A DNA stretch of 64,000 nt from positions 62,001 through 126,000 of the forward strand of contig CAMUBZ010000001.1 of NCBI GenBank assembly GCA_947087275.1, read 5' to 3'. The translations under genes were made by a program, and so were the position numbers. The notes under the pieces are model-generated. The model was not told the origin of the DNA. It saw only the letters and a program-made list of their open reading frames with translations, and did no database searches. Below, piece by piece: positions 32,906-42,024 of the stretch; positions within the stretch are counted from its first letter, which is position 1, and each line of letters begins with the position of its first letter. Origin of the DNA: an uncultured Candidatus Saccharibacteria bacterium (lineage in GTDB: Bacteria > Patescibacteriota > Saccharimonadia > Saccharimonadales > Saccharimonadaceae).

Positions 32906-33564
32906 AGCGTGTAATTTTGACTGGTGCAAGTGATGGACTGGGGAGGGCTTTTGGTAAGAAATGTGTAGAATGTGGAGTTGAGGTGGTTGCGTTGTGTCGT
33001 ACGGAGCCGGATTATCCATGTGTATTCTTGCCGACGGATTTGATGGACGAATCGTCGATGAAAGAGACTTGCGACAAGATTCGTAAAGAATTCTCGGGTT
33101 TTGATGCTTTGATTAATTGCGCTGGTATTCAAAAGGTGCAGGAAAATGGTGAGGTGGACTATGGGGATATGGAAGAACTATTTCGCGTTAATACATTGGC
33201 GCCGATTTTTCTGACGTCGGAATTGTTTGGGTGTATCGAAGAATCTGGTGCTGATATTTTGAATGTGGGTTCAACTTGTGGGACTAAGCCAGGTTATCAA
33301 GGTGAAGTTGCTTATACAACATCAAAGTGGGGTTTGTGTGGTACGAGTTATACTTTGCAAAGTGAACTCAAGGCGACTGATTGTCGCGTAATCCAATTTA
33401 ATCCTGGCGGCATGAATACGCGGATTAAAGCGAAAGATACTGGCATCGAAGTTACTGATCCAGAGAATTGGATGAAACCAGAAGATGTCGCTGACGTGAT
33501 GCTCTATGTTTTGAATTTGCCAAAGCAGTTGGAAGTAAGTGAAATAACTATAAACCGAAAGTAG
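32902..33564 (+). CDS. Short-chain dehydrogenase/reductase
   Basis: 220 residues: NAD(P)-binding [12 protein letters not shown] at residue 6, INCAGIQ near 73, catalytic Ser in LNVGSTCG near 116 and YTTSKWG (Tyr, Lys) near 134, then FNPGGMNT. A complete classical SDR of unknown substrate. Overlaps DUF1653 upstream; seven bases separate it from the next gene. Confidence 0.9.
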   Translation: MKRVILTGASDGLGRAFGKKCVECGVEVVALCRTEPDYPCVFLPTDLMDESSMKETCDKIRKEFSGFDALINCAGIQKVQENGEVDYGDMEELFRVNTLAPIFLTSELFGCIEESGADILNVGSTCGTKPGYQGEVAYTTSKWGLCGTSYTLQSELKATDCRVIQFNPGGMNTRIKAKDTGIEVTDPENWMKPEDVADVMLYVLNLPKQLEVSEITINRK

Positions 33565-33570
33565 GTAGAA

Positions 33571-34134
33571 ATGCAAGAAAATTATTTTTTGATTCATGGA
33601 AGTTTTGGTAGCCCGTTTGTGAATTGGCTGCCGTGGCTACATAAAGAATTGCGTAAGCGTAGCAAAGAAGTCTATACGCCAGATTTTCCGACGGGCATTG
33701 GATTTCAGAATTATGAAAATTGGTCAAAATTATTGAAAGTATATTTAGATGCTGGCCTGATTACGGAAAACACGATTATCTTTGCACATTCGATTGCGCC
33801 GGTTTTTATTTGTAAATTCTTGGTTGAGAACAAAGTGCAGGTAAAAAAGTTGGTGTTTGTCTGTGGATTTAACAACTATCTTGGTATTGACGAAGATTAT
33901 GATAGTGTGAATCGCGGAATGTATTTTGAGAATTTGGGCGATGTGAAAAAGTATTGTGATGAGATAGTTTGTTTCTATACTAAGAATGATCCATATGTGA
34001 GTTATGAAGCAGAAAAGAAATTTGCGGATGCAGTGGCGACATGGCAAATCGTGATTGATGATGGTGGGCACCTAAACTCGGAAAGTGGCTATCGGGAATT
34101 TCCGGAATTATTAGAATTTGTGGAGGAGGAATGA
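33571..34134 (+). CDS. Serine hydrolase, RBBP9/YdeN-like
   Basis: 187 residues, alpha/beta-hydrolase fold: LIHGSFGSP at residue 7, nucleophile in IFAHSIAPVF (~72, AHSIA in place of GxSxG), Asp in TKNDPYVS (~147) and His in DDGGHLN (~168). Cytoplasmic. The natural ester substrate is unknown. Overlaps the next start by four bases. Confidence 0.85.
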   Translation: MQENYFLIHGSFGSPFVNWLPWLHKELRKRSKEVYTPDFPTGIGFQNYENWSKLLKVYLDAGLITENTIIFAHSIAPVFICKFLVENKVQVKKLVFVCGFNNYLGIDEDYDSVNRGMYFENLGDVKKYCDEIVCFYTKNDPYVSYEAEKKFADAVATWQIVIDDGGHLNSESGYREFPELLEFVEEE

Positions 34135-35048
34135 ATTTATATGTCTATGGGCTAGAGGCCGATTTTGCTAAAGAACAAAAAGAGCTGCTAGATAGTAAGT
34201 TTACAAAAGTTATCTTTTTGGATAAAGCGGATTATGATTTGGTGATGCAAGATAATGAGCCGAAAGTGATTGCCGCTGATCCAGATATTACTGGCTGGAA
34301 TATTCCGAATGAGACTATTGCGCAGATCCCAAATTTGAAGGCGATTTGTTTGCAGACGACTGGTTATGAATGGGTTGATGGTGCTTATTGTTGTGAACAT
34401 GATATTGCTGTGACCAATGTGCCGCATTATGCTAGTGTGTCGGTGGCAGAGAAATGTGTGTTTATGGCGTTGGCCTTAGCTAAACGATTCCCTTTGTATT
34501 TGCGTGAGGGTGGAATGAGCTATGCGCCAGAGTTTATTGGCGATGAGATGTGGGATAAGCCGACGGATATTATTGGCTTTGGTGAAATTGGGCATGCCTT
34601 GGCGCGTCGGTTGGAAGGATTGGTTGGAAACAAGGAAATTTGTTATTATTCACACAATCAAAATGATCCGGAATTTCATTATTGGCCGTTTGAGGATATG
34701 CTAGAAAAATCGGAATTTATGTTTGTGACGATTTCTAAAAATCCGGAAAGCCTTGCGCTCTTTGACGATCTATCAAAGTTTAATAAAAAGATGAAAGTGG
34801 TTGTGATATCGAATGGCTTTGAAGAAGTGACGAAGCGTTTGGTAGAAAAGTGTGAAGCGGGCGAACTAGGTGGAGTGGCCTTTGAAAGTGATGATCCAGA
34901 AATTCTGCATCACGAGTATAAAACTAATATTTTTGTGACGCCGCATAATGCGCACTGCTCCAAAGAAGCACTGGCGAGAATGTTCGAAATTTGGACAGAG
35001 ACAATGATATCTGTGGCAGATGAAAAAGTTATTAACCAAGTGAATTGA
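34131..35048 (+). CDS. D-isomer 2-hydroxyacid dehydrogenase
   Basis: 305 residues: N-terminal substrate half with ICLQTTGYEWVD, NAD-binding IIGFGEIGHALARRL near residue 145, catalytic-type Glu/His pair near the end with TPHNAHCSKEAL (~280). The usual Arg near 230 (ISNG... region) is not obvious, so activity on a standard 2-keto acid is not certain. Overlaps the upstream gene and the putative TTG of the next. Confidence 0.85.
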   Translation: MNLYVYGLEADFAKEQKELLDSKFTKVIFLDKADYDLVMQDNEPKVIAADPDITGWNIPNETIAQIPNLKAICLQTTGYEWVDGAYCCEHDIAVTNVPHYASVSVAEKCVFMALALAKRFPLYLREGGMSYAPEFIGDEMWDKPTDIIGFGEIGHALARRLEGLVGNKEICYYSHNQNDPEFHYWPFEDMLEKSEFMFVTISKNPESLALFDDLSKFNKKMKVVVISNGFEEVTKRLVEKCEAGELGGVAFESDDPEILHHEYKTNIFVTPHNAHCSKEALARMFEIWTETMISVADEKVINQVN

Positions 35049-35056
35049 GGAGGAAA

Positions 35057-35692
35057 ATGAAATTTACTAAATTAGAGCATTCGGGCTGTGTGATAGAAAA
35101 AGATGGTGCTAGGATTGCCTGTGACCCGGTGGAATTTGAGGTAAGTTTGCCAGAACTAGATAACGTGGTGGCGCTCGTAATTACGCATAAACATGGCGAT
35201 CATTTACAGCCGGAAAAGATTGCGGCGATTTTGGATCGGAATCCGGGTGTACGGATTTTTACGCCTGTAGATACTGCATCAGACATTCCGAATGCGGAAA
35301 CTGTAAAGAACGGTGACGTTATAAATGTGGGTGGATTTGAGCTGCGATTTTTTGGCGAAAATCATGCGGCGATTGTCCCGGGTAAAATTCCCTGTCAAAA
35401 TATTGGCGTGGTGATTGATGGTAAGATTGCGAACCCGGGTGATTCGTTTGATATGCCAAATGGTGTGGTGCAGCCAGAGATTTTGTTGGTGCCTAGTAGT
35501 GCACCGTGGTGTAAAGTTTGTGAAGGTATGGAGTATATCAAGTTGATTCAACCTAAACTTGTGGTTCCGGTACATAATGCAGTGCTTTCGGAACTTGGTA
35601 ATGGGTTTAATAACAATTGGCTTAGAGTAGCCTGTGAAGAAGTGGGTGCAGAGTTGGCGCCGCTGAAAATTGGAGAAAGTGTGGAGATATGA
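35057..35692 (+). CDS. Metallo-beta-lactamase-fold hydrolase, UlaG-like
   Basis: 211 residues. Start 35057 is chosen because GAGGAGG ends four bases before it; an upstream TTG would include that site. Motifs: LEHSGCVI at the start, ITHKHGDHLQPEK (HxHxDH metal motif, ~48), NHAAIVPG (~100), NPGDSFDMP (~132) and VPVHN (~178). UlaG-like proteins hydrolyse lactones or phosphoesters; substrate here unknown. Overlaps the next gene by four bases. Confidence 0.85.
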   Translation: MKFTKLEHSGCVIEKDGARIACDPVEFEVSLPELDNVVALVITHKHGDHLQPEKIAAILDRNPGVRIFTPVDTASDIPNAETVKNGDVINVGGFELRFFGENHAAIVPGKIPCQNIGVVIDGKIANPGDSFDMPNGVVQPEILLVPSSAPWCKVCEGMEYIKLIQPKLVVPVHNAVLSELGNGFNNNWLRVACEEVGAELAPLKIGESVEI

Positions 35693-36168
35693 AGTTTGCT
35701 TTAAGGCCAGCTAAAGAAGAAGATTTAAAACCGCTGGCTATAATTTATACAGGACTATATCGTGATTCGGCTTTGGGTGAAGAGTGGACTCCAGAGACAG
35801 CATATCAGCTTTTGCGGTTTTTCTATAATGCGCATCCGGATATATTTGTAGTAGCTGAAGAGGGGCAAAAAGTGGTTGGCGCTATTATGTCATTGGTTAA
35901 GCCATGGCACGATGGTAATCGTTTGGTTGAAACTGAAGTTTTTGTTGATACTCAGTATCAACAAAATGGCATAGGTACTGCCTTGTTCTGTGAGCATTTT
36001 TGGTTAGCAATATATAATTACGATGCTAAAGTGATTGAAGCACATACTTATGAGGAGAGTGATGGTCATCCCCTGAATTGGTATAAGAAACAGGGGTATG
36101 AGGTCGTAGACGACTGGTTTGTGATTAATGGGGATATTCGTGCACTTTATGATTATCTTGTAAATTAA
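35689..36168 (+). CDS. GNAT-family N-acetyltransferase
   Basis: 159 residues with the acetyl-CoA site EVFVDTQYQQNGIGTALFCEHF (Q/R-x-x-G-x-G/A, ~83-104) and the C-terminal NWYKKQGYEVVDDW. Acceptor unknown. Ordered, tight placement in the accessory operon. Confidence 0.85.
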   Translation: MKFALRPAKEEDLKPLAIIYTGLYRDSALGEEWTPETAYQLLRFFYNAHPDIFVVAEEGQKVVGAIMSLVKPWHDGNRLVETEVFVDTQYQQNGIGTALFCEHFWLAIYNYDAKVIEAHTYEESDGHPLNWYKKQGYEVVDDWFVINGDIRALYDYLVN

Positions 36169-36186
36169 AAATATTGAAGGGAAAAT

Positions 36187-36594
36187 ATGCAAGAAACATT
36201 TAATTATCTAAAGTCTTTGGAAGTGAATTTTGTAGCAACGCGAATGGGTGATAGCGTAAGCTGCCGTCCATTTGGTGACCCAGTATGGTTTGATGATAAA
36301 ATTTATATGTTGACGCATGCACACAAAGAAGTGGCTAAACAACTAGCGGATGATAATCGTGTATGCATTGTGGCTTATAATCCAAATAAAGAGAACTGGA
36401 TGCGGATATTCTGCGAAGTGGTTGATGATAGTGAAAATGTGCCAGCAAAACAGGCAATTATCAACGAGTTCGATTGGGCGGAGGAATCTGGCTATACTCT
36501 GGATAATCCAGAGTTCAAATGTTACTATCTCGCAAATGCAAAAGTTGAAATTCGCGACAGTGAAGGTGAAATTTTGGTTAATTATACTTTCTAA
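36187..36594 (+). CDS. Pyridoxamine-5'-phosphate-oxidase-family flavoprotein
   Basis: 135 residues, split-barrel FMN-binding fold: NFVATRMGDSVSCRPFGDPVW at ~16-36, ADDNRVCIVAYN near 55, ending EILVNYTF. These small PPOX-class proteins are usually not true PdxH. Last gene of the operon; its stop abuts the stop of the convergent TfoX-N gene (no intergenic terminator seen). Confidence 0.85.
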   Translation: MQETFNYLKSLEVNFVATRMGDSVSCRPFGDPVWFDDKIYMLTHAHKEVAKQLADDNRVCIVAYNPNKENWMRIFCEVVDDSENVPAKQAIINEFDWAEESGYTLDNPEFKCYYLANAKVEIRDSEGEILVNYTF

Positions 36595-36891
36595 CTATTT
36601 CTTTAAATCATCATAAGCATTTGTAATAATTGTTTGTATTTGGCTGAGGTTATTAAAATCCGTGATGTGGTACATAGTGCGTTTGGCGCTAGCGTAGGGG
36701 ATTTCTTCGGGTAGACCGCAACTTGTATTGCTATCGGATTTTTTGATGAGTAAGCGATTATCGTAGATGCCACCGACCAAGACGCCGTTATGATAGAGTA
36801 AAAATTCTCCCATCATAGGGCGCACAGTAAAGTCGCCAATGGGTGCAAGTTTTTCTAAAATTTGATTGCATTCTGCTTTGCTGGTAGTCAT
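36595..36891 (-). CDS. TfoX N-terminal domain protein
   Basis: 98 residues: FTVRPMMGEFLLYHNGVLVGGIYDNRLLIK is the TfoX-N core. In Gammaproteobacteria TfoX regulates competence, but stand-alone N-domains like this are widespread with unknown role. AAAGGAG is six bases before the ATG. Given dprA in the same window a competence link is tempting but not supported. Confidence 0.85.
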   Translation of the reverse strand: MTTSKAECNQILEKLAPIGDFTVRPMMGEFLLYHNGVLVGGIYDNRLLIKKSDSNTSCGLPEEIPYASAKRTMYHITDFNNLSQIQTIITNAYDDLKK

Positions 36892-36902
36892 AGTTAACTC
36901 CT

Positions 36903-37118
36903 TTATTTTTGTTGAATGGTTGATTTACCCATAATATGATTACGTACGCGTACGTAATCAGTAGCCTGGACTTTGGCATCGCGGTTGACGTCGGCGGCTT
37001 GGAGACTGGCCCCGCTGAGTCGACTCTTGCCCATGATGTGATTGCGAATTTTGACATAATCGGTGGCCTGAATAGCACCGTCACCGTTGACATCGCCTAG
37101 AATTAAGACAATATATGA
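36903..37118 (-). pseudogene. Dockerin-like domain, out of frame with the M6 peptidase
   Basis: The frame 37118-36903 reads ...LILGDVNGDGAIQATDYVKI then a second DVNRDAKVQATDYVRV repeat, each followed by RNHIMGK: two F-hand calcium-binding repeats of a type I dockerin. It begins in the frame -1 to the M6 peptidase, which stops at 37103-37105 just where this domain begins; a TAG at 37119-37121 blocks read-in from upstream. No own start codon with a ribosome site. It is probably the original C-terminus of the peptidase cut off by a small deletion or frameshift (or a sequencing error). Confidence 0.75.
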
Positions 37119-39448
37119 CTACTAGAGTTTTGGAAATTAAGCAATGATACACCCTTAATGGATGCGAGAGTGGTACGCAATACACTGATGTCTGTACCAA
37201 GGCTGAATCCGGTAAGGTAACTTTGGGTTTTGGTAAGGCCGAGTTTTCGTAAGACTTCGGCTTCGGTGATGCTGGGCTCGGGGGTGGGTGTTGGTGCTGG
37301 ATCGGGAGCATGGTCTGGTTGAGAAGAGCTAGTAGCAGTGATTCCCTGTAATAACTTGGTGGAAGGTTGCGTGATTTGGTTGGTGGCAAGATTGTAGGCG
37401 CCGCCAACACTAGGTATAGTGGGATTAATGTCGGCATTATAGCTAACGTTTTGTGGAACTTGATAGGTATTTTCATTGGCAATATATTGGATACCAATAA
37501 ACCCACCAACATAGTTATCGCCAGTAATTTTGCCGGTGGCTTGGCTGTTGCTGATTTTGGCGTTTTGATTGCGACCAATAAACCCGCCAAGATTACTTTG
37601 GCCAGTGACGGTTAAAGCGGAAGAGCAATTATTAATAACGACAGTCTCACTAACATCACCAATAAAACCGCCCGTAGCGACGGTTGTGATGCCAAGGAAT
37701 GGAGCAGCATTGGTGACGCTGCCAGACAACAAGTGCACATTAGTGACTGTGACATTCTCTGCAAATGATGCTAACCCGCCCAGTGTATTGCCGTTGGTTG
37801 GTTTAACGACTAAGTTTTTGATTTGAAGATTGGTGAGGCTGGTGGGAGAATTATAGCCGCCTAAAAAACTAAATATACCATGCCCACTAGTGGAAATATT
37901 ACTTATTGTATGATTTTGTCCGTCAAGGTGACCGTAAAAATTTATTTTAGAATATTCTAAGTTGTCAAAATCTAAGTCATTTGTGAGCTGATAATATTTG
38001 CCCTTGGTGTCACCGTTCATAAGGTAGAGGAAATCGGTGGTGCTAGTGATTTGATAAGGATGACTGGCGGTACCATCGCCAGCAATTTGCGGAAAAGTTA
38101 CGTCAAAGGTAATAGAATCATTAGTTTGGGCAGTAACTGTGATAACCAAGCCGGAGTTGGAACCGTCGCTATAATATATTGTTTGATTGTCGAAGTCATT
38201 ACTATTGCTAAGGCTCTTGCCCAAGGTCGGACGAGAGGAATTGAGCGGGGCTTGAGCTAAATTTCCCTGGCCAGCTCCAAGCGTAGTTTCTTCTGGGCGG
38301 AAGATAAAAACGTAGTCACCGCCCATGGATGCATAATCTTTGTTGACGCGATAAACGATAATTCCTTGGTCTTGGCCGGCGAATCCCTCACGTGCGTCAT
38401 GTGGGGTATAATATTCGACAACAAAGTATTCGTTCTTGGTGGTATTGGGCTGGAGCATGACGGCGCGTTGTTCGTTTCGGTCGATGAACTGTGGTGCAGT
38501 AACGGTGAGGTTGCTAGTAGACTGCGTAATAACTGGTAATGGGCTATGCCAGTTGGTATCTTGGCGATATTCGCTGGTGAAATAGGCTAAGAAATTTTGG
38601 GGATTGGAAGAGGTGGTTTGACCCATGATGTCGTAGACTCCGACTGGCTTTCCAGTGGCAGTATGTGAGCGATAGAGATCTTGAAATCCTAAGATATGCC
38701 CAAGTTCATGGGTGACAGTACCGTAACCGCCAGTATCAAGCGAAAAAGTGCCATATTTGGTGATATTCCCGTCGTGATAAATTAGGCAATAAGCAGAGAT
38801 ATCATGGCTGAGAATTTGTGCAGTAATATCGCCGTTGTTGGTGCGAGCGTGTGGCCAAAAAATGCTATCAGTGGGGACGGGGATATTGGTAGTGTTTTCG
38901 ATAAAAAGTGTGACAGCGTCGATTTTGCCGTCGTTATCAGAATCTAGGTCGGTTAAGGTTAGGCCTTGGTTTGTAATTTGTGTAGAAACGGCAGCAATTG
39001 CATTATTAACAAGCTCGGTTTCGCGAGCAGATTTATCATTGGCGTTGTAGCCGATTGAATTATCATTACTTTTTGGCAGATAATAATCCATTGGTTGCGC
39101 ATCTTGATAAACAAAAAATTTGGTGACGATCGAAAGTTGGCCATAACTTTGAGTTTCGTAATATTTTTTGATAGAGGGCACAGAAATTTCACCAGCGGAA
39201 GTTTGCATAGTGATTGGTTGGTCGGCGTTGAGTAATTTTTCGGCATTAGCAAGACTGTCGGCATCGTCGATGTGCAAAGTATTACGGGTATCGCTGTCGG
39301 CAAATTTGATAAGAATGCCGATATTGGTAATCTTGCGTTGCGTAGTGGCGAGCGTATTGCTGATGTGGGATGTAAATAAACTGTAGATTGCAAAAACAAG
39401 ACTAGTTAAACAAAGAATTTTGGTAAGGGTTTTAATGTGATGTTTCAT
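37103..39448 (-). CDS. Secreted M6-type metallopeptidase with GLUG repeats
   Basis: 781 residues: signal peptide (~1-34), propeptide-like region, M6 (immune-inhibitor-A-like) catalytic domain with zinc motif TVTHELGHILGFQDLY (~245-260) and YDIMGQTTSS, beta domain, then a region of GLUG-type repeats (NLGGFIGRNQNAKISNS; NYVGGFIG, ~560-680), a Pro/Asp/Thr linker, and a short final domain (FSLGTDISVLRTTLASIKG) that usually precedes a dockerin. The frame stops before the dockerin repeats found just downstream. It overlaps the next upstream gene by 17 bases. Likely a surface or secreted protease acting on host or partner proteins. Confidence 0.85.
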   Translation of the reverse strand: MKHHIKTLTKILCLTSLVFAIYSLFTSHISNTLATTQRKITNIGILIKFADSDTRNTLHIDDADSLANAEKLLNADQPITMQTSAGEISVPSIKKYYETQSYGQLSIVTKFFVYQDAQPMDYYLPKSNDNSIGYNANDKSARETELVNNAIAAVSTQITNQGLTLTDLDSDNDGKIDAVTLFIENTTNIPVPTDSIFWPHARTNNGDITAQILSHDISAYCLIYHDGNITKYGTFSLDTGGYGTVTHELGHILGFQDLYRSHTATGKPVGVYDIMGQTTSSNPQNFLAYFTSEYRQDTNWHSPLPVITQSTSNLTVTAPQFIDRNEQRAVMLQPNTTKNEYFVVEYYTPHDAREGFAGQDQGIIVYRVNKDYASMGGDYVFIFRPEETTLGAGQGNLAQAPLNSSRPTLGKSLSNSNDFDNQTIYYSDGSNSGLVITVTAQTNDSITFDVTFPQIAGDGTASHPYQITSTTDFLYLMNGDTKGKYYQLTNDLDFDNLEYSKINFYGHLDGQNHTISNISTSGHGIFSFLGGYNSPTSLTNLQIKNLVVKPTNGNTLGGLASFAENVTVTNVHLLSGSVTNAAPFLGITTVATGGFIGDVSETVVINNCSSALTVTGQSNLGGFIGRNQNAKISNSQATGKITGDNYVGGFIGIQYIANENTYQVPQNVSYNADINPTIPSVGGAYNLATNQITQPSTKLLQGITATSSSQPDHAPDPAPTPTPEPSITEAEVLRKLGLTKTQSYLTGFSLGTDISVLRTTLASIKGVSLLNFQNSSSHILS

Positions 39449-40247
39449 GAGATTTGGCGGAGGTTTTAGATTTAGGCTTGTCTGCTGGTTTGGCTTGTGT
39501 GTCGCGTTTGGATAGTAGATAAATTAGCGCAATAAAAGTACCAAGGAATAGGAGTGCAAAGATTCCGGCGATAATCCAGGCGATTGTATTGGAGGTGGCA
39601 TATTTGGTACAAGGGTCACTTGGGATGACTTCTGATTCTTCGGTGGGATCGATAACTTCGTCAATAACTTCTGCGTCAGTGTCTTCGGAGGGTGTTTCTG
39701 GTTCGGTTTTGTTTTCGGTTTCGACATTAGCGTCATCTTCGGGCTTGGTAGTTGGCTCGGAATTTGTATTTGTAGGTTTGGTAGTAGAGTCCTGGTTGGT
39801 GGTTGGTTTGGACGTAGAAGTATTATTTGTGCTGGTGTTTGGCTGGTTGGTATTAGGTTTGGTTTCGGTGGGTTGGCTGGGCGCAACTATGTTAACAGAA
39901 GTAGTGCGTGCACCAGGTTTGTATTCATTAGCGTCGGAATCGGAGAAGCCGGTTTCGGGTGTGGCGGTGACTGTAACTGTTCCGCTATTCCCTGCCGTAA
40001 TAGTGACAGTCTGGTAATTCTCTTCCACCCAAACGGCGGTTTGGGTGGCGGTACCGCCCACAACTTTGATATTGACGCGGCCAATACAATCTCCACCTAC
40101 GGAAACTGAAAAAGTGTCGCCAGGTGCGACTTGTTTGACGGATGAGGTCATATTGAATGAAGTGGCAAAAGTGGGCAAAGAAAATGCAAGTGTATTGCAA
40201 ATTAGGCTAAAGATAATAAAAAGTTTGGCAAAAAATTTAGTCTTCAT
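39432..40247 (-). CDS. Membrane-anchored surface protein with cohesin-like beta domain
   Basis: 271 residues: signal peptide (~1-29), a ~90-residue beta domain (SSVKQVAPGDTFSVSVGG ... GTVTVTATPETGFSDSD), a long Asn/Thr/Pro/Glu stalk, one C-terminal membrane helix (IAWIIAGIFALLFLGTFIAL, ~228-248) and a Lys-rich cytoplasmic tail. VAPGDTFSVSV resembles the start of cohesin or related Ig-like modules, though shorter than a full cohesin. Adjacent to a dockerin-bearing peptidase, it is a candidate docking partner that holds the enzyme on the cell. First gene of the two-gene unit. Confidence 0.65.
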   Translation of the reverse strand: MKTKFFAKLFIIFSLICNTLAFSLPTFATSFNMTSSVKQVAPGDTFSVSVGGDCIGRVNIKVVGGTATQTAVWVEENYQTVTITAGNSGTVTVTATPETGFSDSDANEYKPGARTTSVNIVAPSQPTETKPNTNQPNTSTNNTSTSKPTTNQDSTTKPTNTNSEPTTKPEDDANVETENKTEPETPSEDTDAEVIDEVIDPTEESEVIPSDPCTKYATSNTIAWIIAGIFALLFLGTFIALIYLLSKRDTQAKPADKPKSKTSAKSHETSH

Positions 40248-40302
40248 AGTTATATTGTAATATATTTATTCTTCATATACAACTGTAATGTCATCATCGA
40301 TG

Positions 40303-40518
40303 TTAGTTTTTTTGTGATGCCGTAACTTCGTCATCAGCGATAATATCTTTGTGTCCGACCAGGGCGGCGTAGGGTGAAAATTGAGCGGCGCGTTCTTGGG
40401 TACTCATAGGATTTTGCGCGTGTGGGCGTTTGTGGTGCAAGATGTCGGAGTAATCTTCTGGCTTGCGTATTGGAGATGAAGGATGATAGTTGGTGAGATC
40501 GGCAGTATTAGTACTCAT
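40303..40518 (-). CDS. YolD-like small protein
   Basis: 71 residues with MSTQERAAQFSPYAALVGHKD, the YolD-type core seen in proteins encoded beside Y-family polymerases in Firmicutes. Overlaps the UmuC gene by four bases (ATGA), so it is co-translated. Probably modulates the polymerase. Confidence 0.8.
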   Translation of the reverse strand: MSTNTADLTNYHPSSPIRKPEDYSDILHHKRPHAQNPMSTQERAAQFSPYAALVGHKDIIADDEVTASQKN

Positions 40519-41993
40519 GCCTTGTGCCCTCCGATTTGTTGATGGCGTGAACGGCCAGTAGCGCCGTCTTCAAAATTAAAACCACGTAAGATGGAATTCT
40601 TGCCGTAACGCTCGCGGATGTCTAAAATGGCTTTTTGAATGCGGTGTTCTTTTTTGAGGTTTTGTAGTTCTGTTGCTTTTTGACGTTCAAGTTCGGTATA
40701 GTTAGTGAAAAAATCGGTTTGAGTTGGAGTATGATCCTGTACTATAGCCTGGCTGGATGGCATTAAGTCGTTGGCGCAGACGGTAACTTTGCGAATTGTG
40801 TATTTTGAGTTGACCTTGGTGTCGTAAAGTTGTAAGAGCCCGGCGATGATTAACTTGGCGGAGGAGGTGGTGAGGTCGAGATGAATGGAGCCTTGCATGG
40901 GTTTGGGTACACGACGGCCATAGTGATCGGTGACGCTATGTGGAGATCGATTTTCGCGATCATAATTGATGTATAAACTCAGATGGTTGGTGAGGTAGCC
41001 TTTTTGTGCAAGTTCAAGAGCTAAGTTTTCGGCCATTTCTTTGACGATGGTGCGGGCTTTAGTAAAATTGTAAGGACACGACAGCACTTGCCCTGAACTG
41101 AGACTTTTGGTTTTGGGTGAATGTTGTTTGACGTCGGGAATAGTGACGCATTCATAGCCCCAAGCGTGGTCGATGAGTAATTCGGCGTTGATACCAAAGA
41201 GGTCATAAAGTAACTTGGGGTTTTGTAAGGAGCAACGCGCAATGTCGCCCATGGTGTGCAGATTGTGATTAGTAAGACGTTTGGCGTAGCCACGTCCAAC
41301 GCGCCAAAAATCGGTGATGGGTGTATGGGCCCAAAGTTGTTCGCGAAAGGCGTGCTCATCTAAGTTTGCGATGCGGACGCCTGCGGAATTAGGTTTGGCA
41401 TGTTTGGCCATAATATCCATAGCGACTTTGGCAAGAAACATATTGGTACCGATGCCGGCGGTGGCGGTGATGCCGGTGGCTTGGTAGACTTCAGTAACCA
41501 TGTTGGTGACAAAATCTTCGGCGGTGCAATGCTGCATTTTGAGATAACTCGTGATGTCGCAGAAGACCTCGTCGATTGAATAAGCAAAGATATCTTCTGG
41601 TGCAACGTGACGCAAATAAACGTTGTAAATTTTGGAACTGTATTCAAGGTAATATTTCATGCGTGGCGGTGCGATGATAAAATCCAACTCGAGATTAGGG
41701 TTGTGGAGAAGTTCGGAATTATTAGTGGATTTATCAAGAAAAATTCCGAGGGGAGTTTTGGTTTTGCGTGCGGCGTTGATTTCGCGGACTTTTTCGTTAA
41801 CTTGGAAAAGTCGGGCGCGTCCAGGTAAACCATAGGATTTGAGTGATGGTGAAACGGCAAGGCAAATAGTTTTGTCGGTACGTGACTGGTCGGCCACGAC
41901 GAGATTGGTGGTGAGCGGATCCAAGCCGCGTTCGTTGCATTCGACGGACGCGTAGAAAGATTTGAGATCAATTGCCGCAAAAACTCGTTCCAT
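40515..41993 (-). CDS. Y-family DNA polymerase (UmuC/DinB type)
   Basis: Error-prone polymerase for lesion bypass. 492 residues: FAAIDLKSFYASVEC at residue 4 (catalytic Asp), SPSLKSYGLPGRARLF, AYSIDEVFCDIT near 140 (catalytic DE), GIGTNMFLAKVAMD near 178, then thumb and little-finger domains, and a helical end. The layout (SPSLKSYG.. ) is of the UmuC-like proteins of Firmicutes. TATAAT ends eight bases before ATG 41993. Paired with YolD. Confidence 0.9.
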   Translation of the reverse strand: MERVFAAIDLKSFYASVECNERGLDPLTTNLVVADQSRTDKTICLAVSPSLKSYGLPGRARLFQVNEKVREINAARKTKTPLGIFLDKSTNNSELLHNPNLELDFIIAPPRMKYYLEYSSKIYNVYLRHVAPEDIFAYSIDEVFCDITSYLKMQHCTAEDFVTNMVTEVYQATGITATAGIGTNMFLAKVAMDIMAKHAKPNSAGVRIANLDEHAFREQLWAHTPITDFWRVGRGYAKRLTNHNLHTMGDIARCSLQNPKLLYDLFGINAELLIDHAWGYECVTIPDVKQHSPKTKSLSSGQVLSCPYNFTKARTIVKEMAENLALELAQKGYLTNHLSLYINYDRENRSPHSVTDHYGRRVPKPMQGSIHLDLTTSSAKLIIAGLLQLYDTKVNSKYTIRKVTVCANDLMPSSQAIVQDHTPTQTDFFTNYTELERQKATELQNLKKEHRIQKAILDIRERYGKNSILRGFNFEDGATGRSRHQQIGGHKA

Positions 41994-42024
41994 ATACATA
42001 TATTATATATGGTAAAATTGGGAT

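Noticed and set aside
36949-36968. 20-base perfect palindrome (centre CGTACGCGTACG) inside the dockerin remnant
   Set aside because: It encodes DYVRVRN of the second repeat; probably a by-product of codon choice, with no other copy noticed.
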